Below, in pieces: positions 34,385 to 44,088 of a DNA stretch of 64,000 nt. Below the pieces are notes generated by a model that was given only the letters and a program-made list of their open reading frames with translations, had not been told where the DNA came from and searched no databases. The DNA comes from Longimicrobiales bacterium (lineage in GTDB: Bacteria; Gemmatimonadota; Gemmatimonadetes; Longimicrobiales; Gaopeijiaceae), in contig JAQWPM010000012.1 in NCBI GenBank assembly GCA_029245345.1, positions 496,001 to 560,000 on the forward strand. The letters run 5' to 3'. Within the stretch, counting starts at the first letter, position 1, and each line of letters opens with the position of its first letter. A program made the translations under genes and the position numbers.

Positions 34385-37300
34385 CTACCGGTCCGTAATG
34401 GACCGCATCAAGCGCTCGAGAAGCGCCTTGTGCACCTCCAACTCCTGTACCAACTCAACGAGCCTCTCCTCCATGTCCGCTGCAGGCTTCTGATCCGCCC
34501 GCTGCGTGTTGCCGTACAGGTAGGAGAGCTGGTCCGCCAGCATCGGCGTCGGGTAGCTCGTGATCGTCCGATCCGTAACCAAAGCGGATTCGATTTCCTG
34601 GAGTTGGGTCTCGATATCACTCCCGTCCGCGGCACGCTCGATGGCGCCGTTCACGGTCTGGATCGTCGTACCCGCATCCTCGATCGCGGCAATGACCTCG
34701 AGGCCCAGATCGAACTGTGCCTGTAGGTCCGCCATGGTCACGCCGTCAGCCTCGACGCGCGGATCCATGAGGAGTTCGAAGTCACGCGTCGTGGTCTGAC
34801 CGTCCACCGTCAGGCGAGCTTGGTACGTACCCGGAACGACCATCGGCCCACCGCGCTGTGAACCGTTCGGACCCGGGACCGTCATGTCCCAGGTAAAGCG
34901 ATGGACACCCTGGGTCGCCGCGAGCGTGGGACCACCCGTGGCCCTCTGGAAGGGACCGCGCATCTCCTGCGCCTGTTGGGTGCGGACACCGGCTCCGCCG
35001 GACTGATAGGTCCTCAGGACTTCACCGGCGCTGTTCGCGATCTCCAACTGCACGGAAGACGCCTCGGCCGGCAGGCCGTAGTCGATGACCGGGCCATTGG
35101 CTGCATACTGAGGCTGATCGGGCGTCCCACCACCGAATCCACCCCGACCGCCGCCGCGCACACGGTGCGCATCTGCCGGCTGGAACAGGAAGGGCCCGTC
35201 TGAGGCCATCGCCTGGTCGACCTGACGGAGTGGCGACAGGTCATCCATGATCCAGAACGCCCGCCCCATCGTCGACATGACGAGGTCGCCCTGATGCAGC
35301 TTGATATCCGTAATCGGCGTCACCGGCAAGTTGAACTGGAAGCGTTCCCAGTTCATGCCGTCGTTCAGCGAGACGAACATGCCGAACTCGGTACCCGCGT
35401 ACAGTAGGCCCTCACGAACCGGGTCTTCGCGAATCACGCGCGTCGCGAAGTCGGCCGGAATGCCGTTGTCGCCTGGCGTAAGCAGCGTCCAACTCTCACC
35501 GAAGTCTTCGGTCTTGTAGATGTACGGCGTCAGGTCGCCAAGGAGCGTCCTGTAGGCAGCGAAGTACGCCTTGCCCGCAGCGTGCGGGGAAGGATCGATC
35601 GTCTGAATGCGTCCCTCAGGCTCCATGTCAGACGGCGTAACGTCTTTCCAGGTCCGCCCGCCATCGCGCGTGACTTGCACGAGGCCGTCGTTGGAACCGG
35701 CCCAGATGACACCCGCCTGCACTGGCGACTCTTCGATCGCGTAAAGGACCGAGTAGTGCTCCTCACCCGTGATGTCCCGCGTGATGGGGCTACCGGAGAT
35801 CATCTGGCGCTCCGGCCGGAACGCCGTGAGGTCCGGGCTGATCTGCTCCCAAGTCACACCCTCGTCGGTCGTCTTGTGGACGAACTGCGAACCGTGGTAG
35901 ACCGTGCTCGAATTGTGCGGAGACACCTCGATGGGCACCACGCGCTGGAAGCGGTAGTTCAGCTCAGCGGGGTTTACGCCATACAGGTTCTGGAAGCCGA
36001 CGTAGTACTGCTTTTCCTGCCCCGTAGTGTGGCTGTAGCGGCCGAAGCGGCCCTTGCAGTTCGAATAAACGATGTCGGGGTCACCCGGCTTCGGAACGGC
36101 AGGGCCGGTCTCGCAGCCTCCAATCGCCTTCCAGTTCCCTTGATGGCCGCCGGCCGAACCGTCTTCGGGCGGCCCACTCGGAACCATGATCGTCGAGTTG
36201 TCCTGCTGGCCCGCGTAGAGCCAGTAGGGGAAACGATCATCCACGTCGACTGCATAGAGTTCCGCCGTCGGCTGGTTGGACTGAGTCGACCACGTCGTAC
36301 CGCCGTCGAGTGTCACGTTGGCGCCACCATCGTTGGACTGAACCCAGATGTCGGGGTTGTCCGGGTTGATCCAGACGTCGTGGTTGTCGCCGTGTGGCGT
36401 ACTCTTCCGCTGGTTCGTCCGCCCACCATCGAAGGACTCGTACATACCCTCGTTGTTGATAATGACGTGATCCACATCCGTCGGGTCGACGTCCACGTTC
36501 GTGTAGTAGAAAGGGCGGTTCATGATGCCGCGCTGGTTGCTCACCATCTCCCACGTCTCACCGAAGTCGTTGGAGCGGTACAGCCCCTCATTCGGGTCCG
36601 TCGTCTCGACGAGCGCGTACACCGTGTTCGGCGCAGCAGCCGTCACCGCGAGATCGATCTTCCCGATCAGTCCCGTCGGTAGGCCCTCTTTGACCATGCG
36701 CCACGTGTCACCACCATCGGTGGACTTCCAGATCCCATCCTCTTCGTCCGAGTGCTCCATACCGGAGATGATCGTCCACGGCTGGCGTGTGACCCGCCAC
36801 ATCGCCGCATAGATCTCGTTCGGGTTGGCAGGGTTCAACTCGAGGTCCACGGCACCCGTGGAGTCTGATGCGAAGAGCACCTGCTCCCAGTTCTGCCCCC
36901 CATCACGCGTGCGGTAGACGCCCCGGTCCGGGTTGTTCGCCCACGGGTTCCCAAGCGCCGCCGCGTAGGCGATGTCCGGGTTCGTCGGGTGGATCTCGAT
37001 CGCAGCGATCTGGCCCATGTCCTCGAGCCCGATCTTGTCCCAAGTCTGGCCTGCGTCATTCGAGCGGTACGCGCCCTTCCCGATGATCACGTTGGAACGG
37101 ATTCCGTCCGAACCCGTGCCGACGTAGACGACGTTTGAGTTCGAGGGCGCCACGCGGATCGATCCGATCGACCCCGTTTCGAGGACGCCATCCATGATCG
37201 GACGCCACGTGTTGCCATAGTCCTCGGTCTTCCAGACTCCACCACCGGTCGCGCCCATATAGAACGTGAAGGGATGGTCCCGGTGCCCGGCGACCGCCGT

Positions 37301-37492
37301 GGCCCGACCACCGCGGGAAGGCCCGACATTCCTGTAGCTGAGTCCAGCGAAAGTGCTCTCGATCGTCGGACCATCGGCGGCCATCTGAGCGGCAGCGCCG
37401 TCCGCAAAAGCGGGCAATGCGAGCGCGGCGAGAAGGAGCGGAATCGAAAGCAGTCGAGCCCGACTGTGCGGGCGGATGTTTTGCGGGGTCAT
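34385..37492 (-). CDS. Exported Asp-box (VPS10/sortilin-type) beta-propeller protein, glycosidase-like
   Basis: About 1035 residues from ATG 37492 (an upstream ATG at 37510 is less likely). A signal peptide covers about 1-35 (LLSIPLLLAALALPAFADGA). Many Asp-box/BNR repeats follow: YRSNDAGQTWDKI, YRTRDGGQNWEQV, WKSTDGGDTWRMV, YRSNDFGETWEMV, VTRDGGRTWKDV, YKTEDFGESWTLL. These build two propellers over residues 45-760. A Gly/Arg-rich linker and a C-terminal Ig-like domain with coiled segment complete the chain. Such proteins are often labelled glycosyl hydrolase, but activity is rarely shown. Probably periplasmic or extracellular; monocistronic. Confidence 0.85.
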   Translation of the reverse strand: MTPQNIRPHSRARLLSIPLLLAALALPAFADGAAAQMAADGPTIESTFAGLSYRNVGPSRGGRATAVAGHRDHPFTFYMGATGGGVWKTEDYGNTWRPIMDGVLETGSIGSIRVAPSNSNVVYVGTGSDGIRSNVIIGKGAYRSNDAGQTWDKIGLEDMGQIAAIEIHPTNPDIAYAAALGNPWANNPDRGVYRTRDGGQNWEQVLFASDSTGAVDLELNPANPNEIYAAMWRVTRQPWTIISGMEHSDEEDGIWKSTDGGDTWRMVKEGLPTGLIGKIDLAVTAAAPNTVYALVETTDPNEGLYRSNDFGETWEMVSNQRGIMNRPFYYTNVDVDPTDVDHVIINNEGMYESFDGGRTNQRKSTPHGDNHDVWINPDNPDIWVQSNDGGANVTLDGGTTWSTQSNQPTAELYAVDVDDRFPYWLYAGQQDNSTIMVPSGPPEDGSAGGHQGNWKAIGGCETGPAVPKPGDPDIVYSNCKGRFGRYSHTTGQEKQYYVGFQNLYGVNPAELNYRFQRVVPIEVSPHNSSTVYHGSQFVHKTTDEGVTWEQISPDLTAFRPERQMISGSPITRDITGEEHYSVLYAIEESPVQAGVIWAGSNDGLVQVTRDGGRTWKDVTPSDMEPEGRIQTIDPSPHAAGKAYFAAYRTLLGDLTPYIYKTEDFGESWTLLTPGDNGIPADFATRVIREDPVREGLLYAGTEFGMFVSLNDGMNWERFQFNLPVTPITDIKLHQGDLVMSTMGRAFWIMDDLSPLRQVDQAMASDGPFLFQPADAHRVRGGGRGGFGGGTPDQPQYAANGPVIDYGLPAEASSVQLEIANSAGEVLRTYQSGGAGVRTQQAQEMRGPFQRATGGPTLAATQGVHRFTWDMTVPGPNGSQRGGPMVVPGTYQARLTVDGQTTTRDFELLMDPRVEADGVTMADLQAQFDLGLEVIAAIEDAGTTIQTVNGAIERAADGSDIETQLQEIESALVTDRTITSYPTPMLADQLSYLYGNTQRADQKPAADMEERLVELVQELEVHKALLERLMRSITDR

Positions 37493-37602
37493 GCGAGGGT
37501 TCTCCACCATCTGGGGGGACGGTCAGAATGCCGCCCTGTCGAACGAGGGTCAACAACAAGGACACCCGAGTGCGCCCGTGCGCTGTTGCACGAGCGAGCG
37601 AG

Positions 37603-38334
37603 CTAGGGCCCGGCAACCCCCGCCGCCCAGGCGGCGAGCGCGGCGCTCAACGACATGACGACCTCTTCATCCGTGCGCCCAGAACGTTTGAGCACATGAA
37701 AACCGTGATCCGCACCATCTTCGATGTGAAGCGTCGGCGCCGGCACCACCTGCTGAAGCAAGGGTCCAAGCAGATTAAGATTCGCGAGTTTATCCCTAGT
37801 CCCCTGCATAAAGAGCATGGGGAGAGCCACGTCCGAGAGATGTGCCCCTCGCTCTGTGGAGTCTCGGCCTGAAGCGTGGAGCGGGAAACCAAAGAAGGCG
37901 AGTCCGGCGACCCGGTCTAGTGGCTCTATCGAAGCCGCCAGAGACGTCATCCGGCCGCCCATGGACTTTCCCCCGGCAAGAAGCGGAAGGTCAGGAGCGA
38001 GGACGGCAGCCTCGGCCACGGCCGAACGAACGGTGTTGAGTAGAATCGGCCGGGGATTGGGGGGCCTCCGTCCTGCTTCCATGTAGGGGAAGTTGTACCG
38101 GAACGTCGCGATCGCTTGATCCGCCAATAGCTTTGAAGCCGACTCCATGAAGACATGGCTCATGCCGGCTCCGGCACCGTGACCAAACACATATAGCGCC
38201 GTCGCGTCGTCCGGTCGGGTGAGGATCGCACTGACTTCGCCGGAAGACTCAGTAGCGATGAATCGATGCTCTGTGATACCACTCAAGCCAAGCTCCTGGT
38301 GACAGACTGACCCCGCACGCGAACGATGTCGCAC
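37603..38334 (-). CDS. KANL3/Tex30-type alpha/beta hydrolase
   Basis: 243 residues. Alpha/beta-hydrolase signatures are complete: oxyanion region FGHGAGAGMSH, nucleophile elbow GGKSMGGRM, acid in FMQGTRDKLANL and His in DGADHGFHV. The compact fold and GKSMGG elbow fit the KANL3/Tex30 family (also annotated dienelactone-hydrolase-like). Cytosolic; substrate unknown. It lies 110 bases downstream of the propeller gene and divergently from the membrane protein at 38361. Confidence 0.82.
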   Translation of the reverse strand: MRHRSRAGSVCHQELGLSGITEHRFIATESSGEVSAILTRPDDATALYVFGHGAGAGMSHVFMESASKLLADQAIATFRYNFPYMEAGRRPPNPRPILLNTVRSAVAEAAVLAPDLPLLAGGKSMGGRMTSLAASIEPLDRVAGLAFFGFPLHASGRDSTERGAHLSDVALPMLFMQGTRDKLANLNLLGPLLQQVVPAPTLHIEDGADHGFHVLKRSGRTDEEVVMSLSAALAAWAAGVAGP

Positions 38335-38360
38335 CCACCCACTGCGAGCTAGTCTAAGCC

Positions 38361-39809
38361 ATGCTCTCCGACCCAGCCCGCATCACACGCGACAGCTACA
38401 TCGTAGCCGGTGTCCACGTCTTCTTGGCCCTGTTCTACTGGCTGGTCCTAGGTGTGTCCGTCGTCCACGACTTCGGTCCGGACACGTGGGGTTGGTTCTC
38501 TCAAAACTTACCCACCGATCTGCTGCTGGATCGAGCGTTGGAGAGTATTTGGTTCCTACACACACAGCCGCCACTCTGGAATACGCTCGGTGCGGTGCTG
38601 GTACAGACCTTCGGCTCGCTGCACATGGTGATGCTGCAGTGTCTGCACATCGGCCTGGGCGCAGGCATCTGCGTGATGGGGCTTGGGATCACGGCGCGTG
38701 CCACCGGCTCACGCCGGCTCGCGCTCACTGTGGGTCTGGTTCTAGCGCTCCACCCTGCGCTCTTCCTTCTCGAAGCCTACGCGCTCTACACGACCGCCTG
38801 TGCCTTCCTCATCATGCTCGCGGCACAACTCTTGGCGCGGTCCAAGGAGGACAACACGCGCTGGGCCATGGTCGCATTCATCTGCGTCATTTCTGTGCTG
38901 ACCATGACCCGCAGTGTGTACCACGCACTACTCCCCCTGCTCTTCGGGATCACCTTTTGGGGTACGCTCAAGGGCGTCACGCGCCGGCAAGTGATCGTCC
39001 TGTCCTTAGCACTCCTGGCTCCGCTGGGATGGTATGGAAAGAACCAACTCCAGCACGGATTCTTCGGCACTAGCAGCTGGTACGGCATCGGTCTTTGGCG
39101 GGTGGCACTGTTCAACCAAGACCAAGACCTGCTAGACGAACTCTACGAAGGCGGCGAGCTGCACGACGTCGTGACCTTCCCTCCGTTCACACCTCCCTCC
39201 GCGTATCGACGGATCGGCTTCGACAATGTCAGCAGCGTAGAGTCGTTGTCCCGGGACGACTTCCAGAACGTCAACCAACCCGCGATTTCCGAGGCGTATC
39301 GATCAAGCGCCATCGTGCTCATTCGTCACACGCCACGACAGTACTTCCGCAATATCTTCACCGCGTACGGAAACTTCTCAGACCCTACGTCACGATTCAG
39401 CCACCTCGCAGCGAACCGCGATCGCATAAGGTGGCACGCCTCTTTAGAACAATGGCTTTTGTTGCGTCCGCTTGCGGCAAGAATCGAGGCGAAGCTAGGA
39501 CGTGGGTATTTCGGGTCGATCTACTTCCTGCTCTTCCCTGCATTCCTGCTGCTCTATGCGTGGCAATTCATCGGACGCACGAAAGGGATTCGGCAGGCAA
39601 GCGAAACGATCCTTGATGATCGGGTGTTGTTCTTCATCACGGCGATCGTCGGATACACGATCATCGTCACGTCAGCCATGGAGTTAGGCGAAAACGTTCG
39701 CTTCAAGTTCATGATCGAACCGGCGTTCCTCACATCAGTCGCGATCATGGCGCATCGCCTGTGGCGGAAAGACCCGGCCCGCGTTGCCCCCGAAGCCATA
39801 CCCGAATAG
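38361..39809 (+). CDS. Polytopic membrane protein, possible GT39-like glycosyltransferase
   Basis: 482 residues with about ten hydrophobic segments. A first helix (AGVHVFLALFYWLVLGVSVV) is followed by an extracytoplasmic loop containing HDFGPDTWGWF and HTQPPLWN, like the first loop of PMT/ArnT-type lipid-linked sugar transferases. A large soluble part at about 265-365 is followed by three more helices. The PPLWN loop and overall layout suggest a GT-C enzyme using polyprenyl-phosphate sugars, but I see no decisive motif. No RBS is visible before ATG 38361. Confidence 0.6.
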   Translation: MLSDPARITRDSYIVAGVHVFLALFYWLVLGVSVVHDFGPDTWGWFSQNLPTDLLLDRALESIWFLHTQPPLWNTLGAVLVQTFGSLHMVMLQCLHIGLGAGICVMGLGITARATGSRRLALTVGLVLALHPALFLLEAYALYTTACAFLIMLAAQLLARSKEDNTRWAMVAFICVISVLTMTRSVYHALLPLLFGITFWGTLKGVTRRQVIVLSLALLAPLGWYGKNQLQHGFFGTSSWYGIGLWRVALFNQDQDLLDELYEGGELHDVVTFPPFTPPSAYRRIGFDNVSSVESLSRDDFQNVNQPAISEAYRSSAIVLIRHTPRQYFRNIFTAYGNFSDPTSRFSHLAANRDRIRWHASLEQWLLLRPLAARIEAKLGRGYFGSIYFLLFPAFLLLYAWQFIGRTKGIRQASETILDDRVLFFITAIVGYTIIVTSAMELGENVRFKFMIEPAFLTSVAIMAHRLWRKDPARVAPEAIPE

Positions 39810-39911
39810 GGTCGGAGCATCGAGACGACGGACACCCCTGCGGCCGGGGCCGGCCCGACCGTTCTAAATAAAGCGGCTCGTAGAGGCCGTCGAAGACGCT
39901 CTCAGATAACA

Positions 39912-39947
39912 AAACGCCCGCTCGGCCCCAAGACCGAACGGACGTTT
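39912..39947 (-). terminator. Terminator of the outer-membrane protein gene
   Basis: Read on the minus strand, the 13-bp stem pairs fully with G-U pairs and is followed by TTTTGTT; read on the plus strand, two pairs become A-C mismatches. It therefore serves the gene at 39973-40659. Confidence 0.75.
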
Positions 39948-39972
39948 CCCTTCTGTCACGAATCGGGTCGGG

Positions 39973-40659
39973 CTAGTTCCCTACCCCGATGCGCAGGCCA
40001 AGGTTGATGATCGGCCAGTACTTCAGATACGTACCGGCGTCGTTCTTCAGGTTCTGCGCCTCAATGTCCAACTGATCGTTCAACTGGACGAGCGCAGCAC
40101 CCGTGAGCGTGGACGTTGCATTCAACTGCACATCAGGCTCACCCAGCATGGCGACGCCAAGATCCAAAAAGAGTCCAATGCCGGCCGAAGTGTGCTTTCC
40201 GAAGCCGATGAGCGCATACGGAGCGGTCTTCTTCGACACGAGTGCTCCGGTCACTTGCGCGACCTCAGTGGCGGTGTAGGTCACGCCACCAATGTCGATC
40301 GAGGCCGTACCGGTCAACGTCCCCGCGATGGTCGGATCATCGGGCTTGTAGAGCATTCCGCCACCAATGCGGAAACTGCTGCCCAAGTAGAGGTCGAGTC
40401 CGACGTTGTACCAGCTCTCAGGCAGCGTGAGGGTCGCCTCAACCCCTTCCCCGACGTCCCAGAAGCTCGTTGGGTCGACCTCGAAGGGCATTAGGCCGAC
40501 ACCGCCACGAACTACCAGCGACGAACCAAAGGCCAAGGCGCCTTCTGCACCGATTCCCAGAGTTCCGGCACGTCCCGCGACGCCAAAGCCCTGCGCGGCC
40601 ACCACGCCCGGAAGAGCGATGAAGGCAGCAACAGCAAGGGTGAGAATACTCTTTCTCAT
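39973..40659 (-). CDS. Small outer-membrane beta-barrel protein
   Basis: 228 residues from ATG 40659, chosen because GGAG lies six bases upstream and a signal peptide starts there (MRKSILTLAVAAFIALPGVV, AAQ). The mature part alternates short strands rich in Gly and aromatics (GVGLMPFEV, YNVGLDLYLGSSFRIGGGML, YWPIINLGLRIGVGN), typical of an 8-12-strand barrel. The last strand ends in Asn, not Phe. No specific family recognised. Single gene with its own terminator; unlinked to feoB, which lies upstream on the same strand. Confidence 0.7.
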   Translation of the reverse strand: MRKSILTLAVAAFIALPGVVAAQGFGVAGRAGTLGIGAEGALAFGSSLVVRGGVGLMPFEVDPTSFWDVGEGVEATLTLPESWYNVGLDLYLGSSFRIGGGMLYKPDDPTIAGTLTGTASIDIGGVTYTATEVAQVTGALVSKKTAPYALIGFGKHTSAGIGLFLDLGVAMLGEPDVQLNATSTLTGAALVQLNDQLDIEAQNLKNDAGTYLKYWPIINLGLRIGVGN

Positions 40660-40779
40660 CAGGTTCTCCATGGATGGAAAAGGAGGTATGAGCGGGGTCG
40701 CAATACGGCCCGCGCGGTTCCTCTTATCAAGATAGGCATTCACGCCCTGAACGAAACAACAAGAGCACTCGGTGGCGGC

Positions 40780-42690
40780 CTAAAAGACCCGGAACGCGAT
40801 GAATGCCCCCGCGTAGGCGAGCCCGAGCATGTAGACGAATTGTAAGATGGGCCATTTCCATCCGTTCGTCTCTCTGCGCATGACCGCAATCGTCGACACG
40901 CATTGAAGCGCAAACGTGAAGAACACCAACAGGGCGATCGCCCCCGGCATATCCAAATGCTCTTGGAGCGCGGCTTGCAGCTCGAACGAAGCTTCATCGG
41001 CGTTCTCCACACTGTAGATCATGCCCATCGTTCCGACGATCACTTCCCGTGCGGCTAGGGAAGAGACGAGTCCAACGCCGATCCGCCAGTCGAAGCCCAG
41101 TGGCGCAATCGCTGGCTCGATCAGCTTTCCGGACCAAGCGAGCGCGCTGGACTCGAAGTCCGGGGGCCCGCCATCCGTGCGTGGGAACTGAGTGAGCACC
41201 CACAGCACCACCGTCACGACCATGATCACGCGTCCGGCCCTCTGCAGGAAGATGTTGGAGCGATCCCATAGCCGAACCCCCAGTGACCGGAGCGTCGGCA
41301 CTCGATACGGAGGAAGCTCCATCACAAAAGAGGCGCGCGGGGCCCGCAACAACGTTCTACGAAGAAGAAACGCGGTCCCGATCGCAGCAACGATCCCGAG
41401 TGCATAGAGGGACAAGAGCGCGACAGCACGAGAGCCCAAGAAGGGCAGAACGGGCTCCGCAGGGATGAACGCCGCGATCAAGAGCGCGTATACGGGGAGC
41501 CGGGCCGAGCACGTCATGAACGGAGTCACAAAGATCGTCGTGATTCGATCCCTTTCGTCTTCTACCGCTCGTGCAGCCAGAATCGCTGGCACAGCACAGG
41601 CGTAGCCGGAAAGGAGCGGCAAAAAGGCCCGGCCCTGAAGGCCCACGCGATACATCAGCCGATCGGCGATCACAGCTGCACGCGCCAGATATCCCGAATC
41701 CTCGAGGATGCCCAAGAATAGGAAGAGCACGAGGATCTGAGGCAGGAATACCACGACCGCACCTACACCGGCCCATACACCATCGATCAAGAGGGAGCGA
41801 AACCACGTGTCGGGGAGAATCCCTCCCACCCACTCGCCTGACGTGCTCACCAAGAACTCGACGAGGTCCATTCCCGGAACGGCCCACGTGAAGATGGCCT
41901 GGAACACCAAGGCGGCCATCAAGACAAACGCGGCCGGCCCCAAGAACCGGTGGAGGAAGATCGCGTCCAACCGAGCCGTCCACGCCGACGGGCCCGGAGG
42001 CACATAGTCCGAGGCTTTCAGGACGCGAGCGATCTGGGCCCTTCGGGCGATCATGGCGTCAACCGTTGGGAGTCTTCTCCCTGGTCGAGCGCCCGCTCCA
42101 ATCAGAGGATGTCCTAGCTCGCCCGTCCGGATCTTTACCTTGCTCAGGTAGTCGGTAACGATGTCGACGCCTTCACCGGTCCGCCCATTGGTACGACAGA
42201 CCTCGACACCCATCTCACTCGCCAAGGTGTCGACATCCAGCGCCCCACGACGGGCGTCGAACTCGTCCGCCATGTTGAAGACGAGTAGCGTCGGAAGTCC
42301 GAATTCAGAAACTGGCTCGAGGAGCATGAGGTCGTGCTCAAGACTCGTCGAGTCGACGATGACGACGATGGCGTCGAGAGGTCGCATGCCCTCCACCCGG
42401 CCCTGCAGAACGTCGACGGTGACCCTCTCGTCGAGCGTCCGAGCAGACAGCCCATGCACCCCTGGCAGATCCACCAAGTCGAGGCAACGTCCGTCCGCGA
42501 GTTCCACGACGCCGAAGTGCTTCTCAACCGTGACGCCCGGATAGTTCGCGACCTTCTGCCGCAAACCCGTAAGTTGGTTGAACAGCGTGGTCTTACCGCA
42601 GTTGGGCGGACCGATCACCGCCACGAGCGGGATGGCACTGAGCGGCGGTGGGGCTATCGGAGCATCCGCGAAACCGCGGGCATCTTTCAC
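40780..42690 (-). CDS. feoB: Ferrous iron transporter FeoB (first copy)
   Basis: 636-residue inner-membrane Fe(II) transporter with an N-terminal G domain. G1 is GPPNCGKT (residues 27-34), G3 DLPGVHGL, G4 FNMADE. The switch-I region VANYPGVTVEK is typical. Gate-type membrane core (LLSGYACAVPAILAARAVEDE) and C-terminal helices follow. It is shorter than E. coli FeoB (about 773) and the second copy here (737), mainly in the linker. It lies 28 bases after the feoA-like gene, forming a feoAB operon behind the Fur-like palindrome at 43037. Confidence 0.93.
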   Translation of the reverse strand: MKDARGFADAPIAPPPLSAIPLVAVIGPPNCGKTTLFNQLTGLRQKVANYPGVTVEKHFGVVELADGRCLDLVDLPGVHGLSARTLDERVTVDVLQGRVEGMRPLDAIVVIVDSTSLEHDLMLLEPVSEFGLPTLLVFNMADEFDARRGALDVDTLASEMGVEVCRTNGRTGEGVDIVTDYLSKVKIRTGELGHPLIGAGARPGRRLPTVDAMIARRAQIARVLKASDYVPPGPSAWTARLDAIFLHRFLGPAAFVLMAALVFQAIFTWAVPGMDLVEFLVSTSGEWVGGILPDTWFRSLLIDGVWAGVGAVVVFLPQILVLFLFLGILEDSGYLARAAVIADRLMYRVGLQGRAFLPLLSGYACAVPAILAARAVEDERDRITTIFVTPFMTCSARLPVYALLIAAFIPAEPVLPFLGSRAVALLSLYALGIVAAIGTAFLLRRTLLRAPRASFVMELPPYRVPTLRSLGVRLWDRSNIFLQRAGRVIMVVTVVLWVLTQFPRTDGGPPDFESSALAWSGKLIEPAIAPLGFDWRIGVGLVSSLAAREVIVGTMGMIYSVENADEASFELQAALQEHLDMPGAIALLVFFTFALQCVSTIAVMRRETNGWKWPILQFVYMLGLAYAGAFIAFRVF

Positions 42691-42718
42691 GTGCTTGTCA
42701 CCGCTCTAGGACCTCGGG

Positions 42719-43006
42719 TCAGGCGCTCGACCCACTCACTGCACGAACCCTCAAGCAGCGAGCGGTCTCTTTACGGAGCGCGAAACAGGTACCGTCCGCA
42801 GAAACCACGGGATCACCGAAGGGCGAACGCCCGATGCGGCACAACAAACAGCCTGGCACGATCCCGCGATCGAGTAGGGGCCCAGCCTCTTCAGGAGTCA
42901 GGTCGATACTCACGAGTTCCACAGGGGTCGTGATCTCGACGTCCATGAGACTGACGTACTCGTCCGCAGAATGCAGGCTATCAGCTTGTTGTGGGGATTC
43001 TGGCAT
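42719..43006 (-). CDS. feoA: FeoA-domain protein
   Basis: 95 residues from ATG 43006. An upstream in-frame start at 43045 would lie inside the operator and is rejected. The SH3-like FeoA domain covers about residues 20-95 (VELVSIDLTPEEAGPLLDRG, IVPGCLLCRIGRSPFGDPVV, CFALRKETARCLRV). FeoA modulates FeoB in the cytoplasm. The short N-terminal extension is unusual for stand-alone FeoA. It is the first gene of feoAB. Confidence 0.85.
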   Translation of the reverse strand: MPESPQQADSLHSADEYVSLMDVEITTPVELVSIDLTPEEAGPLLDRGIVPGCLLCRIGRSPFGDPVVSADGTCFALRKETARCLRVRAVSGSSA

Positions 43007-43027
43007 AGTCTTTCTGAACCGAATAGT

Positions 43028-43046
43028 GTTGAGAACGATTCTCAAC
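43028..43046. promoter_or_regulatory. Fur-box-like operator of feoAB
   Basis: A perfect 8-3-8 inverted repeat, GTTGAGAACGATTCTCAAC, centred at 43037, 22 bases upstream of the feoA ATG. The inner 15 bases match the Fur 7-1-7 consensus TGATAATNATTATCA at 11 of 14 defined positions. This implies iron-dependent repression of feoAB. No fur gene is in the window. Confidence 0.75.
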
Positions 43047-43094
43047 CAGCGTCAGGGACAAGATCGGGCAGACGGGGCATTCGCGAAAGGCCCG

Positions 43095-43122
43095 GCCCGG
43101 GTCGGCAGCCACCGACCCGGGC
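43095..43122 (-). terminator. Terminator after the mscS-like gene
   Basis: A perfect 11-bp GC-rich stem (43095-43105 with 43112-43122) with a six-base loop, ten bases after the mscS-like stop and before the feoA operator. Confidence 0.7.
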
Positions 43123-43132
43123 AAGGACGCTC

Positions 43133-43951
43133 TTAGCCCGGCTGGTGCATGTGCACGTCACGTTGCGGGTACGGCAAGTTGCAACCCGCTGCCTCGAGGT
43201 TCTCCTTGAGGGCGCGCGTCAGGTCCCAGCGGGTAGCCCAGTAGTCCTCGGCGTTCACCCAGGGACGGACGACGAGATTCACGGACGAGTCGGCCAGTTC
43301 GGAAACAGCGACGACCGACTCAGGTTCATCGAGCACACGCGAATCGGCGGCTAGCACATCCATGCAGGTGCGTATCGCGACCCCGAGGTCGTCGTCGTAG
43401 CTGACCCCGATCACAAGGTCGATACGACGAGTCTCGCTAGCTGAGAAGTTTGTGATGGTCGAACCGAAGATCTGCCCATTCGGAACACTGATCTGAACAT
43501 TGTCCCCCGTCGTGAGCATACAGGTGAAGATCCCCACCTCACGGACTGTTCCAGAGGTCCCACCCACCTGAACGAAGTCACCCACGTTGAAGGGTCGGAA
43601 CGTCAGGAGCATCACCCCGGCCGCGAAGTTCGAAAACGTGCCCTGGAAAGCGAGGGCTACGGCCAGCCCTGCAGCACCGAGCACGGCAACGAACGAAGCG
43701 GTGCTTACACCGAGAACGCCAATCGCGGCGACGGTGACCAAGACGATGATCGAGACATGGATCATGCCCGCGATAAACGGGATGAGGATATCGTCGAGGT
43801 GGGAGGCCTGGAGTGCCTTCCGCGTGAAGCGCTTGGCCCACCCGGCGAATATCCAACCGAAGATCAGCGCAGCGAGGGCACCGAGAACTCGCGGCACCCA
43901 GGCCGCAGTGACTGAGGTGGCCAGGGTCATGAGAGTTTCGACATCGGGCAT
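43133..43951 (-). CDS. Small mechanosensitive channel (MscS family)
   Basis: 272 residues, the length of minimal MscS. Three N-terminal helices: the pore helix TM3 is LGAAGLAVALAFQGTFSNFA and the following turn reads AGVMLLTFRPFNVGDFV. The beta domain contains VGTSGTVREVGIF-type and ISVPNGQIFGSTITNFS signatures, then the alpha/beta domain (RIDLVIGVSYDDD). It should release osmolytes during hypo-osmotic shock. Single gene between the two iron operons with its own terminator. Confidence 0.92.
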   Translation of the reverse strand: MPDVETLMTLATSVTAAWVPRVLGALAALIFGWIFAGWAKRFTRKALQASHLDDILIPFIAGMIHVSIIVLVTVAAIGVLGVSTASFVAVLGAAGLAVALAFQGTFSNFAAGVMLLTFRPFNVGDFVQVGGTSGTVREVGIFTCMLTTGDNVQISVPNGQIFGSTITNFSASETRRIDLVIGVSYDDDLGVAIRTCMDVLAADSRVLDEPESVVAVSELADSSVNLVVRPWVNAEDYWATRWDLTRALKENLEAAGCNLPYPQRDVHMHQPG

Positions 43952-44088
43952 GGGAGAACGACTCCGCTATGGGATCCTGGAGAACAAGCCGCGGGAACGG
44001 CATCTCAAAACATACAGCACAGGATCACGAAGCAGCAGGTCTCCTGGAGCCCACATTCCTTACCCCGGCGGGCGGCGGCCAACCCCCG

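Noticed and set aside
35582-36682. Antisense ORF (366 codons) inside the Asp-box propeller gene
   Set aside because: The translation is Arg/Val/His-rich without domain features, whereas the sense frame shows regular Asp-box repeats.
43007-43045. Earlier feoA start giving 13 extra residues
   Set aside because: It would begin inside the perfect palindrome and before any plausible ribosome site.
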